DNA of 64,000 nt from Candidatus Methanoperedens sp. (GTDB lineage Archaea > Halobacteriota > Methanosarcinia > Methanosarcinales > Methanoperedenaceae): assembly GCA_012026795.1 (NCBI GenBank), contig VEPM01000009.1, positions 62,001 to 126,000 of the forward strand, written 5' to 3'. Of the stretch, positions 36,766 through 45,852 are shown one piece after another. Under the pieces are notes generated by a model. It was not told the DNA's origin, ran no database searches, and saw only the letters and a program-made list of their open reading frames with translations. The position numbers and the translations under genes are program-made. Within the stretch, counting starts at the first letter, position 1; the number at the start of each line of letters is the position of its first letter.

Positions 36766-36813
36766 GGGGCAGCGGCATCGCATCCATCCCCTCCGATGTT
36801 TCCGCAAAGCCCC
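36766..36813 (+). ncRNA. Candidate structured RNA hairpin
   Basis: Strongly paired: GGGGC (36766-36770), GCGG (36772-36775) and CATCG (36776-36780) pair in order with GCCCC (36809-36813), CCGC (36802-36805) and CGATG (36794-36798), giving a 14-pair stem with internal loops A/AAA and -/TTT and a 13-base pyrimidine-rich loop. The stretch is GC-rich within an AT-rich intergenic region, and a TATA-like TTTATAAG lies about 30 bases upstream, so independent transcription is possible. No protein frame fits, and the stem is not followed by a T run. Either strand could be transcribed. Confidence 0.45.
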
Positions 36814-36918
36814 CTTTATCTCCGACATTAGAAACCAATAGATACTTGTGAAATAGAACACGTGAAATAGATGGCGCGGTTCTCATTGATAATTCAAAAC
36901 GATAGAAAATTTCAATCA

Positions 36919-37197
36919 TTAATTAAAAAGATGTTTTCTCTTGAATTTTTCGAATATCTGAACTCCTTTCTCTGTCAAAATATACCTCTTCCAAGTATGC
37001 TTTTCAGGAGTGAGGCATTCTATCAACCCATAATCTTCAAGTTCCCGAACAGCATGACTTATATTCTGCAATGATCTACCTGTCTTTTCGGCAATCTGGG
37101 ATGTTTTTATCAGTTCATTTTCCTGGATTTCCTTAATTACCAGTACTCTTCTATCTACACTCAATACCCATCTTGTCAGTTCGTCTATATCCATCAT
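36919..37197 (-). CDS. Winged-helix transcriptional regulator
   Basis: About 92 residues from ATG 37197 (a longer frame runs into the upstream gene). It starts MMDIDELTRWVLSVDRRVLVIKEIQ, followed by a MarR-like winged helix (KTSQIAEKTGRSLQNISHAVRELEDYGLIECLTPEKHTWKRYILTEKG). The stop lies 105 bases after the hairpin RNA candidate. It follows the gamma-carbonic-anhydrase-like gene by 16 bases on the same strand, so coexpression is likely. Confidence 0.8.
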   Translation of the reverse strand: MMDIDELTRWVLSVDRRVLVIKEIQENELIKTSQIAEKTGRSLQNISHAVRELEDYGLIECLTPEKHTWKRYILTEKGVQIFEKFKRKHLFN

Positions 37198-37213
37198 TCC
37201 AAAAATATACTTA

Positions 37214-37798
37214 TTAGCTATTAATCTTTTGTAATGCATCGAAATCCCTATGCACGTCAATGAGGTGCTTTTTGGAATAATTTCTGGCGAGCTTAATGTT
37301 CGTTTGTATGACATTATTATTAAATTCCAAAATTTCCCCTGTAATTTCCCCAAGCTTATTCGCATCAGCCTGTTCATTAATTACTCCCCCATCCTCTACA
37401 ATCCTTCTGTCAGAAATACTTACATTTTTTACCAGGGCCCTATGTGAAATAAAGCACATGTTCCCAATCGAGCAATCAAATACAACAGAATTAAACCCAA
37501 TAAAACAGTTCATACCTATATTGACCGGCCCATGTACAATACAGCCATGGGAAAGTGAGGTAAAATCATCAATAATTACTTTTGTATTTGCCAGAGCATG
37601 TACTATCACGTTATCCTGAATATTGCAGTTGTTTCCAATTATTATTGCGGAACCAGGCTCATCGGCACGAATGCTGGTATGAGAGGATACAAATACATTC
37701 TCCCCGATAATGACATTCCCTATGATCATCGCTGATTTACAGACATAAGCTGTCTTATCGATTTGCGGTATATCTCCATTCGGATTTCTTAATAACAT
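37214..37798 (-). CDS. Gamma-carbonic-anhydrase-like hexapeptide protein
   Basis: 194 residues, left-handed beta-helix: repeats of hexapeptide I/V-I/G pattern (GNVIIGENVFVSSHTSIRA, GNNCNIQDNVIVHAL, SLSHGCIVHGPVNIG). The three metal-ligand His of Cam-type carbonic anhydrases can be placed in NVIVHAL and SLSHGCIVHGP. It may hydrate CO2 in the cytosol, or be a related acyltransferase-like protein; activity is not provable here. Signal peptide absent. The C-terminal helix packs the trimer. Confidence 0.82.
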   Translation of the reverse strand: MLLRNPNGDIPQIDKTAYVCKSAMIIGNVIIGENVFVSSHTSIRADEPGSAIIIGNNCNIQDNVIVHALANTKVIIDDFTSLSHGCIVHGPVNIGMNCFIGFNSVVFDCSIGNMCFISHRALVKNVSISDRRIVEDGGVINEQADANKLGEITGEILEFNNNVIQTNIKLARNYSKKHLIDVHRDFDALQKINS

Positions 37799-37927
37799 AA
37801 AAATCTTCCTTTTCGATAGAAATGATTTATTATAACCCTGAGTTCAACACAAAACTATAAATAATTTCTCATATACTATAATAAAATATCATGTTTAAAC
37901 AGTATCATCTAAAAAAAAGGGAACAGA

Positions 37928-38146
37928 ATGATTGATTATTACCCGGTACCTGGTTTTGGAATATTGAAGTCCGAGATTCTTGATATGGGACTCTGCAGTG
38001 GTTGCAGTATTGTCTGCCCAAGAGCAGGGGTTATCTCACAGAAACTGCAAAAAGATTGGGAAATCCTTGACAGGCATGCTATTATCTGCTCTGCAAGGAG
38101 TACTGATGATGGTATTTTGAAAGTATGCCAGGATAGACGACTGTGA
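37928..38146 (+). pseudogene. Truncated FrhB-like F420 hydrogenase/dehydrogenase beta N-terminus
   Basis: 72 residues. GLCSGCSIVCPRAGVIS and HAIICSARSTDDGILKVCQD match the start of FrhB/FdhB-type proteins (normally CxxC..CP then ARATDEE.LKVCQDGG...). Here the frame stops right after CQDRRL, before the FAD and second Fe-S region, so at most about one fifth of a normal protein remains. It is probably a remnant gene; a genuine small protein is possible. Context: TerC gene next. Confidence 0.5.
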
Positions 38147-38207
38147 TAATTCGAAGTGAACCGATTAAACTTCTTTATTTAAATTATAAAAAACTATAAG
38201 ATGAAAA

Positions 38208-39167
38208 ATGTTTGATCAACAAAGTCTGTTATGGATTGGATTTATTGTATTTGTGTTCTTAATGCTTGCCCTGGATCTTGGGGTATTTAATCGAAAAGCC
38301 CATGTCATCAAAATCAAGGAAGCACTTATATTAAGTATTTTCTGGATATCCCTGGCCATAATATTCAATATAGGGATTTATTTCTTGTTTGGTCCGCAGA
38401 AAGCTCTTGATTTCTTGACAGGATATGTGATAGAAAAGGCGCTCAGTGTTGATAACCTGTTTGTCTTTTTAATGATATTCTCTTACTTTCATGTTCCCTC
38501 GATCTACCAGCATAAGATCCTTTTCTGGGGTATCCTTGGCGCTCTTGTAATGCGAGCGATATTCATTGCCGCTGGCATCACGCTAATTGAAGAATTTCAT
38601 GCGATCATATACATTTTTGGAGCATTCCTGATTATTACAGGCATCAAAATGGCATTTCAGGGGGATAAAAAGATAGAACCTGAAAAAAATCCCCTGCTCA
38701 GGTATTTTCGTAGGGTGATGCCTGTTACGGAAAGTTATGAGGAAGATAAGTTCTTTGTAAAACGAGCCGGGAAATATTTTGCAACGCCGCTATTCATTGT
38801 ACTTCTTGTCGTTGAAAGTACGGATTTGCTCTTTGCTGTTGATTCAATACCTGCCGTCCTCGCAATCACTACCGATGCGTTTATTGTATATACATCGAAC
38901 GTGTTTGCAATTTTAGGTTTGCGTGCGCTCTATTTCGCTCTTGCGGGAGTTATGCCAATGTTCTATTACCTCAATTACGGGCTTTCCGCTATACTTACTT
39001 TTGTCGGGACAAAGATGCTGATATCTGACTACTATAAGGTGCCAACTATGGTTTCCTTAGGTGTTGTGGCTGGCATCCTGATAGCTGCTGTGATATTTTC
39101 TGTTGTACGTGCCCGTATGTTAGAATACAGGGCTAAGGAGTTAAAGAGATTTCAAGACCGTAAATAA
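38208..39167 (+). CDS. TerC family integral membrane protein
   Basis: 319 residues, about nine membrane helices, with the TerC signature EKALSVDNLFVFLMIFSYFHVP and a second VESTDLLFAVDSIPAVLAIT. Family members are linked to tellurite resistance, manganese export or metalation of exported proteins. The tandem acidic residues in the helices suggest ion passage. No operon partner is evident. The C-terminal tail is basic. Confidence 0.9.
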   Translation: MFDQQSLLWIGFIVFVFLMLALDLGVFNRKAHVIKIKEALILSIFWISLAIIFNIGIYFLFGPQKALDFLTGYVIEKALSVDNLFVFLMIFSYFHVPSIYQHKILFWGILGALVMRAIFIAAGITLIEEFHAIIYIFGAFLIITGIKMAFQGDKKIEPEKNPLLRYFRRVMPVTESYEEDKFFVKRAGKYFATPLFIVLLVVESTDLLFAVDSIPAVLAITTDAFIVYTSNVFAILGLRALYFALAGVMPMFYYLNYGLSAILTFVGTKMLISDYYKVPTMVSLGVVAGILIAAVIFSVVRARMLEYRAKELKRFQDRK

Positions 39168-39194
39168 AGCAATTCCGGCAATTATTACGGGATT

Positions 39195-39389
39195 TTAATC
39201 GAACAATTCTGATATCCTGTCGAAAAATCCCCTCTTCTTTCCCCTATTATCATTGTCCTGTTCGTCATCTTCTTCATAGTACTTCCTTTTTTTTTCATCT
39301 ATTTCATTCACTTCGTCTCTTCGGCGTTTTCTTGGTTTATCTTCCCTTTCCTCTCTTTCGAAGAGATCTTCTATTATGTCTAATACCAT
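39195..39389 (-). CDS. Highly charged small protein
   Basis: 64 residues, dominated by Glu, Asp, Lys and Arg (EREEREDKPRKRRRDEVNE then KKRKYYEEDDEQDNDN), with an amphipathic N-terminus MVLDIIEDLF and C-terminal FFDRISELFD. Similar charged stretches are common in archaeal low-complexity proteins. A gene is plausible because both ends form amphipathic helices and the frame is long for its composition; no function is known. Confidence 0.4.
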   Translation of the reverse strand: MVLDIIEDLFEREEREDKPRKRRRDEVNEIDEKKRKYYEEDDEQDNDNRGKKRGFFDRISELFD

Positions 39390-39593
39390 GTTATATACTC
39401 CTTTGCTTTTTGATTGCAGTCAATCTTCAACTGGTTTTATTAGTTTATATTAGTAATTATGACAAGATACTTAAACTACACGGTCGATTAAAGAGAAAAA
39501 AGGTGAGAAAATGTGCTTCAGAGTTCATAACGACCGGAAGATAATATCTTGGTAATGATGCTCTGGATAGTCCTCGGACTTCTCATTATAGCA

Positions 39594-40769
39594 TCACTTT
39601 TTCAGATAGTTTTTTATATTCAATAAGAAAGGTATGAATATTATTGCTATCACTAATACAGCAGCTCCAGCTACAGCAAAGCTTACATGAAAACCATACA
39701 TATCTGCTATCAGCCCACCTATGAATGGGCCTATTGCAAAACCCAGTGAACCGAACATGTTGAAACCACCCATTGCAGTCCCGCGCTTTGCAGGATTTGA
39801 AAGGTCGCCTGCTAACGCTGCTGATGGGGGATACATGAGTGCTCCGACAATGCCGCCCAGCACCATAACTAAAGCCAGCACTGGCGGCGCAATTGTACCT
39901 ACACTTATAACTATAATGCCGTAGAGCAAGGAACCAACTATGAGAGGAGGTGCTCTTCCTATTTTATCGGATATCGCGCCAAGGGGATACTGAAGGAGGG
40001 CAAAAGGTATCAAAAACGCTGCCATGTGCATCCCGATACTCCCGGAGCCCATATCGTATTTCATGGCAAGCATCAACGGGAATACACCCACAAAAAACCC
40101 CACTGTGAATCGCTCCACGAAGGAAAAGGCATAAGGTATGAATATCTTTTTTTCCTCCCGAAGCAGCAGCAACGCATCCTTCAGGGATGCTGGTCTGGAC
40201 TCAATTTTTTGCTCTTTGAGAGCTATTGATGCAATTAATCCTCCAAGCAGAAGCATGAATGAGCCAAAATAGAGGGGATATAAGGAATTAACGGCGCCGA
40301 TTTTCCCGCCAACTGGAGCACCCAGCGCATTGCCCAGAGCCATGCCCATACCAAGTATTCCCATGCCTTTGCCGTAGTGCGTATGCCTCATTACATCAAG
40401 AACTGAAGTCATGAGGATAGAGAAAGCCATCACGGTGAAGCTCCCTTCTATAAAGCGCAGCATCAGCAGCGAAGGCATGGTAGGTGCCAGCGTGAGGCTG
40501 AACATAATGATAGCGTTCCCCAGAAAACCCATAATAATGAATACTTTTCTTTTTCCAATTCTGTCCGATATGCTACCCCATATAAGAGCGAATATCACAT
40601 AAGCCGCAAGATTTACGGAGACAAAGAGGCTTGTTTCTGCCACGGATTCGACTTCAAACCTTTCCATGACAAATCCTTCCAGTACAGGGTAGATGAGGGT
40701 AACGCTGAACATCAGCAGGAACATCAAAATGCCAAGGAGGTATATCTCCTGGTAGTTTTTATTTTGCAT
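39594..40769 (-). CDS. Major facilitator superfamily transporter
   Basis: About 391 residues from the ATG at 40769, chosen because GGAGAG precedes it at normal spacing, whereas the longer frame adds 13 non-membrane residues. Twelve membrane helices, with MFS motif A variants GSISDRIGKRKVFIIMG (loop 2-3) and AISDKIGRAPPLIVG (loop 8-9). It resembles sugar/drug:H+ antiporters (DHA1 type). Substrate unknown. It stands alone. Confidence 0.92.
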   Translation of the reverse strand: MQNKNYQEIYLLGILMFLLMFSVTLIYPVLEGFVMERFEVESVAETSLFVSVNLAAYVIFALIWGSISDRIGKRKVFIIMGFLGNAIIMFSLTLAPTMPSLLMLRFIEGSFTVMAFSILMTSVLDVMRHTHYGKGMGILGMGMALGNALGAPVGGKIGAVNSLYPLYFGSFMLLLGGLIASIALKEQKIESRPASLKDALLLLREEKKIFIPYAFSFVERFTVGFFVGVFPLMLAMKYDMGSGSIGMHMAAFLIPFALLQYPLGAISDKIGRAPPLIVGSLLYGIIVISVGTIAPPVLALVMVLGGIVGALMYPPSAALAGDLSNPAKRGTAMGGFNMFGSLGFAIGPFIGGLIADMYGFHVSFAVAGAAVLVIAIIFIPFLLNIKNYLKK

Positions 40770-40970
40770 ATGCAACTCTCCTTTAACCTGGATGTATTCC
40801 AGTTTCAATAATTATAAGGCTTTTTATTAGAATATATGATACGTGTGATAAACCCCAGTTTTTACTGTAATACTTGTACTCCGGTTAATTATGTCCCACA
40901 GCCTGCACCCTGGAAATGCTTTAATACCAGGGAGATTAATTAATTTATACGGAAAAATGGGAGTGAAAGC

Positions 40971-41165
40971 ATGGATAAAAAGAAATCAGAGAATGAGCCA
41001 GAAAAGGAACATGTTGCCGGCGTAGGCGAAAAAGAGCAACGTCAGTATGAACATATTAAAGAATCGGCTGAAGAATCGGGCCGCTATGGGAAACGTGCTA
41101 AGGAAGTGGCTGCAAGGACGGTTCTGAAACACCATAAAGAGAAAGGTCACGAGAAAGGTGAATAG
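40971..41165 (+). CDS. Small charged protein, plasmid-stabilisation-like
   Basis: 64 residues. After a Lys/Glu head, EKEQRQYEHIKESAEESGRYGKRAKEVAARTVLKHHKEKGH recalls short bacterial and archaeal proteins with RQ-x-HI, S-x-x-G, K-x-AxxxAxxTVxK, often annotated as plasmid stabilisation or ChaB-like proteins. The similarity is by eye. The gene is alone, 161 bases from the MFS start on the other strand. Confidence 0.55.
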   Translation: MDKKKSENEPEKEHVAGVGEKEQRQYEHIKESAEESGRYGKRAKEVAARTVLKHHKEKGHEKGE

Positions 41166-41204
41166 GAAAGACGAATACGGGTTTTAAAAGGTAATATTTC
41201 TTAT

Positions 41205-43226
41205 TCACCTCACCCGCATCCCTTCCTTTACCTCTTTCTCCGGCATCAGCAGCACCGCGCCTTCAGCATCAGCCGCCAGCACCATCCCGCGGGATTCCAC
41301 TCCGAAGAGTTTTGCAGGCTTCATATTTGCCATCACAACGACCTGCCTGCCAACAAGTTCTGAAGGATCATGGGATTTTGCGATCCCTGCAACGATCTGG
41401 CGTTTCTCGCCAATATCAACTTCCAGTTTCAGTAGTTTATCAGAACCCTTGATGGGCTCGGCAGACAATATTTTCCCGATCCTGATATCAAGTTTCTGGA
41501 AGTCTTCGTATGTTATTTCGGTCTTCTCTTCCTTTGTTTCTTCATCGTGCTTTTTCTCTTTTGACATTGCTATCTTTATCCTTTTATCAAGGATCGCTTC
41601 CATTTCCTTGATCTTCTTGTCTTCAATTTTTGTGAATAATATCTCAGGTACTTTTAATTCCCCGGCAGGTATCTCGATTAGCGCATCTTCAAACTGCGCA
41701 CTGTGAACATCGCCTGCAAGTCCGAGCTGTTTCCATGCCTTTTCCATATTTCCCGGAAGGATGGGCTCAAACAATAATATGAGCGCCTTTCCTATCTGGA
41801 GGCAGTTCTTAACAACACGGGCGCATGCATCTTTATCTGTCTTTATAAGCGCCCAGGGTTCCCTGGATTGGAAATATGAGTTCCCGTATGCAGCAAGTTC
41901 CATCATTGCATCGGTGGCTTTCTTGAATTCGTATTCATCAAGAGCCGAAACCACGGTTTCAATAGTCGCATTTATTTTTCCAAGAATTTCTTTATCTACT
42001 CTCCCATCAGGGACAGCGCCGAAATTCTTCTGGGCAAAATGCTGCGTCCTGTGCAGGAAATTGCCAAGCGCTCCCACAAGTTCGTTATTGACCTTTTCCT
42101 GGAACACTTTCCATGAGAAATTTAATTCTTTTGTATGGGATGTGTAATTTGCAATATAATACCTCAAAAGGTCGGGATGGAAACCATGGTCAAGGTAATC
42201 CTCATCAACCCATACCACGTATCCGCGGCTCTTTGAAAATTTCTTATCATCTATCTTCAGCATACCTGATGCAACAACAGCCCACGGCGGGGTGTAACCA
42301 GCTCCTTTTAGCATCGCAGGCCAGAATATACAATGGTGGTATGTGATATCCTCTCCTATGAAGTGAATTATGCGCGAATCACGGCGCCAGTATTTTTCCC
42401 AGTCGCCGCCTGTTTTTTTTGCCCATTCCTCTGTGAACGAGATGTAACCTATTGGCGCATCCACCCAGACATAAACGACAAGGTCATCATGACCGGGGAA
42501 TCGCACGCCCCATTCGAGATTTCTCGTAATGCACCAGTCCTTCAATTCCTTTGCCCATTCTTTTGCGTAGTTGATGGCATTAGATGTACCTCCGAGTGTT
42601 TGAAGGTAATCCGAGAGGAAGCCCCCAAAAGACGAAAGTTTAAAAAAGAAATGCTCCTGCTCGCGGTATTCTGCGGGATTCCCGCATATGCGGCATTTAG
42701 CATTCTTGATCTCACCGGGTTCAAGATGTTTTCCGCATCCCTGGTCGCACTCGTCACCACGTGCTGGTTTTGCGCAATAAGGGCATATCCCTTCAACATA
42801 CCTGTCAGGAAGGAATCGCTCATCATACGGGCAGTAAGCAAGTCTTATGACCTGAGGATAGACATATCCCCTCTCGATCAGCGCTTCCACAATGCTGGTC
42901 GTTCTTGCATGGTTTGTAGGTGAATCGGTATTGCCGAAGATACTGAAATCCACCTCCATCGCTTTGAAAATGTTCTCAAAATGCTTGTGGTATTTATTAA
43001 CAAGTTCTGTCGGGGTTGTCTTTAGCTCTTCAGCATTCACCACGATCGGCGTACCGTGGGCATCAGAACCACATACGAAAACAGCATCTTGCCCCTGTTT
43101 CCTCAGGGATCGTACAAAAATATCACCCGGTACATAAGTACGCAGGTGCCCGATATGGCATTTGCCGTTAGCATAAGGAAGCCCGCAGGTAACAAGAACA
43201 GGTTTATCAGATGGAAAGTTTGACAT
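41205..43226 (-). CDS. metG: Methionyl-tRNA synthetase
   Basis: 673 residues. HIGH at 24-27 in [17 protein letters not shown] as KFSKSRGY, and a zinc-binding knuckle set (CPYDERF...CPYC...CDQGC...CRIC). The C-terminal part (about 560-673; [24 protein letters not shown]) is the dimerising EMAPII/Trbp111-type tRNA-binding domain, fused here as in many archaea. It charges tRNA-Met for initiation and elongation. The preceding region carries an acidic [15 protein letters not shown] linker. Confidence 0.97.
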   Translation of the reverse strand: MSNFPSDKPVLVTCGLPYANGKCHIGHLRTYVPGDIFVRSLRKQGQDAVFVCGSDAHGTPIVVNAEELKTTPTELVNKYHKHFENIFKAMEVDFSIFGNTDSPTNHARTTSIVEALIERGYVYPQVIRLAYCPYDERFLPDRYVEGICPYCAKPARGDECDQGCGKHLEPGEIKNAKCRICGNPAEYREQEHFFFKLSSFGGFLSDYLQTLGGTSNAINYAKEWAKELKDWCITRNLEWGVRFPGHDDLVVYVWVDAPIGYISFTEEWAKKTGGDWEKYWRRDSRIIHFIGEDITYHHCIFWPAMLKGAGYTPPWAVVASGMLKIDDKKFSKSRGYVVWVDEDYLDHGFHPDLLRYYIANYTSHTKELNFSWKVFQEKVNNELVGALGNFLHRTQHFAQKNFGAVPDGRVDKEILGKINATIETVVSALDEYEFKKATDAMMELAAYGNSYFQSREPWALIKTDKDACARVVKNCLQIGKALILLFEPILPGNMEKAWKQLGLAGDVHSAQFEDALIEIPAGELKVPEILFTKIEDKKIKEMEAILDKRIKIAMSKEKKHDEETKEEKTEITYEDFQKLDIRIGKILSAEPIKGSDKLLKLEVDIGEKRQIVAGIAKSHDPSELVGRQVVVMANMKPAKLFGVESRGMVLAADAEGAVLLMPEKEVKEGMRVR

Positions 43227-43271
43227 GGGTGCTACATGGGATTTCTTTATAAAATATGTTTCTGTAAAAAA

Positions 43272-44096
43272 TTATTTTATTCCCTGTACCTTGATACTCA
43301 CCACCGAATCAGCAATACTTTTTAGCTCCTCCTCAGGGATATTGAAATTCTCGACAATTGCCCTTGCTGTCGGGTCGTTTGCCATCAATTCGATCGGATA
43401 TTTTGTCTCATCGATTATCCTGACATCTTTGAACCCTTCACTTTTAATTGTTTTTATATATGCATCTTTCTTAATCGCACCCGAAAGACAGCCAATATAC
43501 GATTCAACTGAATTCTTAATAATCTCAGGAAGCTCTTTATGTAATACAATATCAGAAACCATTAACCTGCCGCCAGGTTTTAAAACCCTGAACGCCTCTT
43601 TGAAAACCTGCTTTTTATCAGGAGACAGATTGATCACGCAATTGGATATGACAGCATCAACAGAATTATCCGCAGCAGGCAGGTTTTCGATCTCACCGAG
43701 CCTGAATTCCACATTGCTGTAATTCCCATTCCGGGCATTTTCCCTCGCTTTTTCTAACATCTCAGGAGTCATGTCAACGCCTATGACTTTCCCGCTGGTT
43801 CCTACTTTTTTGGCTGCAAGGAAACAATCAAACCCTGCGCCTGAACCCAGGTCAAGAACAGTTTCACCAGGCTTAAGTGTTGCCAGAGCTACCGGATTTC
43901 CGCATCCAAGCCCGAGATTTGCGCCCTCAGGAACTGATTCGATTTCATCTTTTCCATAGCCTATTTTTTGGCTTATCTCTACTGCACGCCCCTCGCTACC
44001 GCAACAGGAAGTTACAGGTGAACAGCACGATTTCCCTTTTGTCGCAATTTTCGCATAGCCTTCACGAACATTCTTCTTTATATCTTCTTCTTTCAA
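43272..44096 (-). CDS. arsM: Arsenite S-adenosylmethionine methyltransferase
   Basis: 274 residues. SAM-binding motif VLDLGSGAGFDCFLAAKKVG (about 80-100), then IGVDMTPEMLEKA and LPAADNSVDAVISNCVINLSPDK. The three conserved arsenic-binding cysteines fit Cys65 (LGCGNP), Cys153 and Cys203. The N-terminus has two CC pairs (24/25 and 31/32), as in many ArsM. It methylates As(III) using SAM. Upstream by 15 bases is a Cys-rich AbrB-type gene, likely its partner. Confidence 0.93.
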   Translation of the reverse strand: MKEEDIKKNVREGYAKIATKGKSCCSPVTSCCGSEGRAVEISQKIGYGKDEIESVPEGANLGLGCGNPVALATLKPGETVLDLGSGAGFDCFLAAKKVGTSGKVIGVDMTPEMLEKARENARNGNYSNVEFRLGEIENLPAADNSVDAVISNCVINLSPDKKQVFKEAFRVLKPGGRLMVSDIVLHKELPEIIKNSVESYIGCLSGAIKKDAYIKTIKSEGFKDVRIIDETKYPIELMANDPTARAIVENFNIPEEELKSIADSVVSIKVQGIK

Positions 44097-44111
44097 ATTG
44101 ATCTCTCCCTT

Positions 44112-44396
44112 TTAGAGTACATCTTTGATTAATGGCCCGAGCATGTCTTTTACTATTCCAGCAAGTTCTTCGGCTTTGATAAAACTAATACAGCAAATCT
44201 TGCCGTCCTTTTCCCAGCACACAACTGCCAGTTTATCGCCCGCATGGATATTTGCCCTCTCCCTGATCTCTTTCGGCAGCACCATTTGTCCGCGCTCATC
44301 CACGCTTATCATGGATTCTACCTTACAGCAGCTTGACGTGGCATCAAAGCCGCAACATGATTCGTTTTTATCTTTCCGGGTCATTTTCGTCCTCAC
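44112..44396 (-). CDS. Cysteine-rich AbrB-family protein (HgcAB-associated type)
   Basis: 94 residues: an N-terminal cysteine-rich part (ESCCGFDATSSCCKVES), then a SpoVT/AbrB fold (ISVDERGQMVLPKEIRERANI) and a helical end. Proteins like this are annotated near hgcAB in mercury methylators and near arsM. DNA-binding plus vicinal thiols suggest a metal(loid)-responsive regulator. Here it is coupled to arsM, which follows 15 bases downstream, so arsenic sensing is the better guess. Confidence 0.75.
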   Translation of the reverse strand: MRTKMTRKDKNESCCGFDATSSCCKVESMISVDERGQMVLPKEIRERANIHAGDKLAVVCWEKDGKICCISFIKAEELAGIVKDMLGPLIKDVL

Positions 44397-44467
44397 TGGA
44401 AGATGGATTTCTGAATATTTATACTTTACTGATTAATCAGAAAAATCTGAATTAGTGGAAAAAAGAA

Positions 44468-45235
44468 TCAGCGAATACCGATATATTTGCGCAGATCAGC
44501 TATCCCCACTTTCTTTGTCAGGTTGTCTACCCAGGTCGAGTTCAACTCCCACCCCAGGTCCAATTGCGAATAATAGTAGAGAGTTCCAAGAAGCCCTGTT
44601 GCCTCAAGACGCCGGGATGAGTTCATAACTTTTATCTGGGGAAAATATCTTGTAGTTCCAAGCGTGCTTATCCGCCTGCTGAAATCAACGTCCTCCAACA
44701 GGACATTATGATAGCCTCCACATTTAAAGTATGCATCACGCCGGACTATAGTATTAAATCCTGGCAATGTCGCAGAATTCAATTTATCACGCAATAAAAA
44801 ATATTCATTGGCAACACGCTCGGCGAATTTTATTTTATTTGATCGTTCTGAAAATTTAAAGCCCGTTGAGAATGCGATAAGATCAGGATTGGTTTTGAAT
44901 GTTTCGTATATGTAGGCAAGAAAATATCCCGGGATAATGGTATCTGCATCGATGAATACAAAATATTTGCTATTATCATTTGAATTCATAACGCCATAAT
45001 GCCTTACCGCCCCGATTCCGGGTTCTTCACACTGGAGCACGAAATCAGTGTATCTCTTCGCGATATCCATACTCTCATCCGTGCTTCCATTATCAACAAC
45101 TACAAGTTCGAAATGTATGTTTGTATTCTGGTTCTTGATCGATTCAAGAGTTGGCTCAAGGTATTTTGCCTCATTAAGGACCGGGACGATTATTGAAATT
45201 TCTGGAGTAATGTTTTTTGTCATAGTATTCTCCAA
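44468..45235 (-). CDS. Family 2 glycosyltransferase
   Basis: 255 residues, GT-A fold: SIIVPVLNEAKYLEPTLESI at the start, VVVDNGSTDES, then the DxD metal site as FIDADT. The C-terminus lacks membrane helices. It transfers a sugar from an NDP-donor, likely for glycoprotein or lipid glycans. The acceptor cannot be told. It stands apart from other envelope genes. Confidence 0.9.
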   Translation of the reverse strand: MENTMTKNITPEISIIVPVLNEAKYLEPTLESIKNQNTNIHFELVVVDNGSTDESMDIAKRYTDFVLQCEEPGIGAVRHYGVMNSNDNSKYFVFIDADTIIPGYFLAYIYETFKTNPDLIAFSTGFKFSERSNKIKFAERVANEYFLLRDKLNSATLPGFNTIVRRDAYFKCGGYHNVLLEDVDFSRRISTLGTTRYFPQIKVMNSSRRLEATGLLGTLYYYSQLDLGWELNSTWVDNLTKKVGIADLRKYIGIR

Positions 45236-45414
45236 ATATCAGGTATTTAATAGATCCCAATTATATTAAAGTTGCCCATTTATAATTAAAAGAGAATTCA
45301 GATGTTTGGAGCGTTGAAGAAAAACGGAATAATATCGTATTCTATACTTAGATATAACAGAAAAATATAACTATGATAATAAGCATGTAACCTGCTATAA
45401 AAGGAGGTGATAAA

Positions 45415-45678
45415 ATGTCAGGGTGCAATCCAATAACATATCATAACGTTCCACCGGATGTATTTACATGTATGAAACAAAAACTTGAGAGCGCTGGAAT
45501 TCATGTTCCACCTGGAAACAGTGGCGACATGGAGGGCAGTGGCGTTAAGGCACATTTTGAATGGGACGGGATAAAAAATCTAACGATTACGATACGAAGC
45601 ATACCATTTATAGTAACTTGTGGCTATGTAATCGGAAAAATAACAGATTTCGTACATCAGTGTCATGGTAACGAATAA
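45415..45678 (+). CDS. Hypothetical small protein with strong ribosome site
   Basis: 87 residues from ATG 45415, with an unusually complete ribosome site AAAGGAGGTGATAAA directly before it, which supports real translation. The sequence (MSGCNPITYHNVPPDVFTCMKQKLE, WDGIKNLTITIRSIPFIVTCGYVIGKITDF) is mixed alpha/beta with four cysteines and no known family. It stands alone before the tRNA gene. Function unknown. Confidence 0.72.
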   Translation: MSGCNPITYHNVPPDVFTCMKQKLESAGIHVPPGNSGDMEGSGVKAHFEWDGIKNLTITIRSIPFIVTCGYVIGKITDFVHQCHGNE

Positions 45679-45685
45679 ATTCAGG

Positions 45686-45694
45686 AAAAAAAAA
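45686..45694 (-). terminator. Poly-T terminator of tRNA-Cys
   Basis: On the minus strand nine T residues follow the tRNA 3' end directly. Archaeal RNA polymerase stops at such T runs. This also shows that CCA is not encoded. The first T may double as the discriminator base. Confidence 0.6.
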
Positions 45695-45765
45695 GCCAAG
45701 GTCCGGAGTCGAACCGGATTGTAATCGCTCTGCAGGCGATTGCGTAGCCGTTCCGCCACCTTGGC
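45694..45765 (-). tRNA. tRNA-Cys (GCA)
   Basis: On the minus strand GCCAAGG pairs with CCTTGGC (acceptor, 7 bp), ATCGC with GCGAT around the loop CTGCAGA (anticodon GCA), and TCCGG with CCGGA around TTCGACT (T arm). The D arm is GCGG-AACGGCTA-CGC. About 72 bases, no intron, CCA not encoded. Discriminator U73 is standard for tRNA-Cys. Confidence 0.95.
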
Positions 45766-45852
45766 AGGGGGAGTAACGCTACATATTCATAATAGATAAT
45801 AAGATTATCGCAATAGGCAATACTTTGTAGTTTTTAAATTCGAAGAACGCAA

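Noticed and set aside
36766-36813. Hairpin read as an intrinsic terminator for srp54
   Set aside because: No T run follows, archaeal termination relies on T tracts rather than stems, and it lies about 70 bases after the stop.
39555-39626. Possible 23-residue single-membrane-helix peptide on the plus strand
   Set aside because: The ribosome site is poor and the frame overlaps the end of the MFS gene antisense; hydrophobicity is explained by that overlap.
42333-42923. 196-codon plus-strand frame opposite metG
   Set aside because: Antisense to the zinc-knuckle region of metG; no homology and no start signal.
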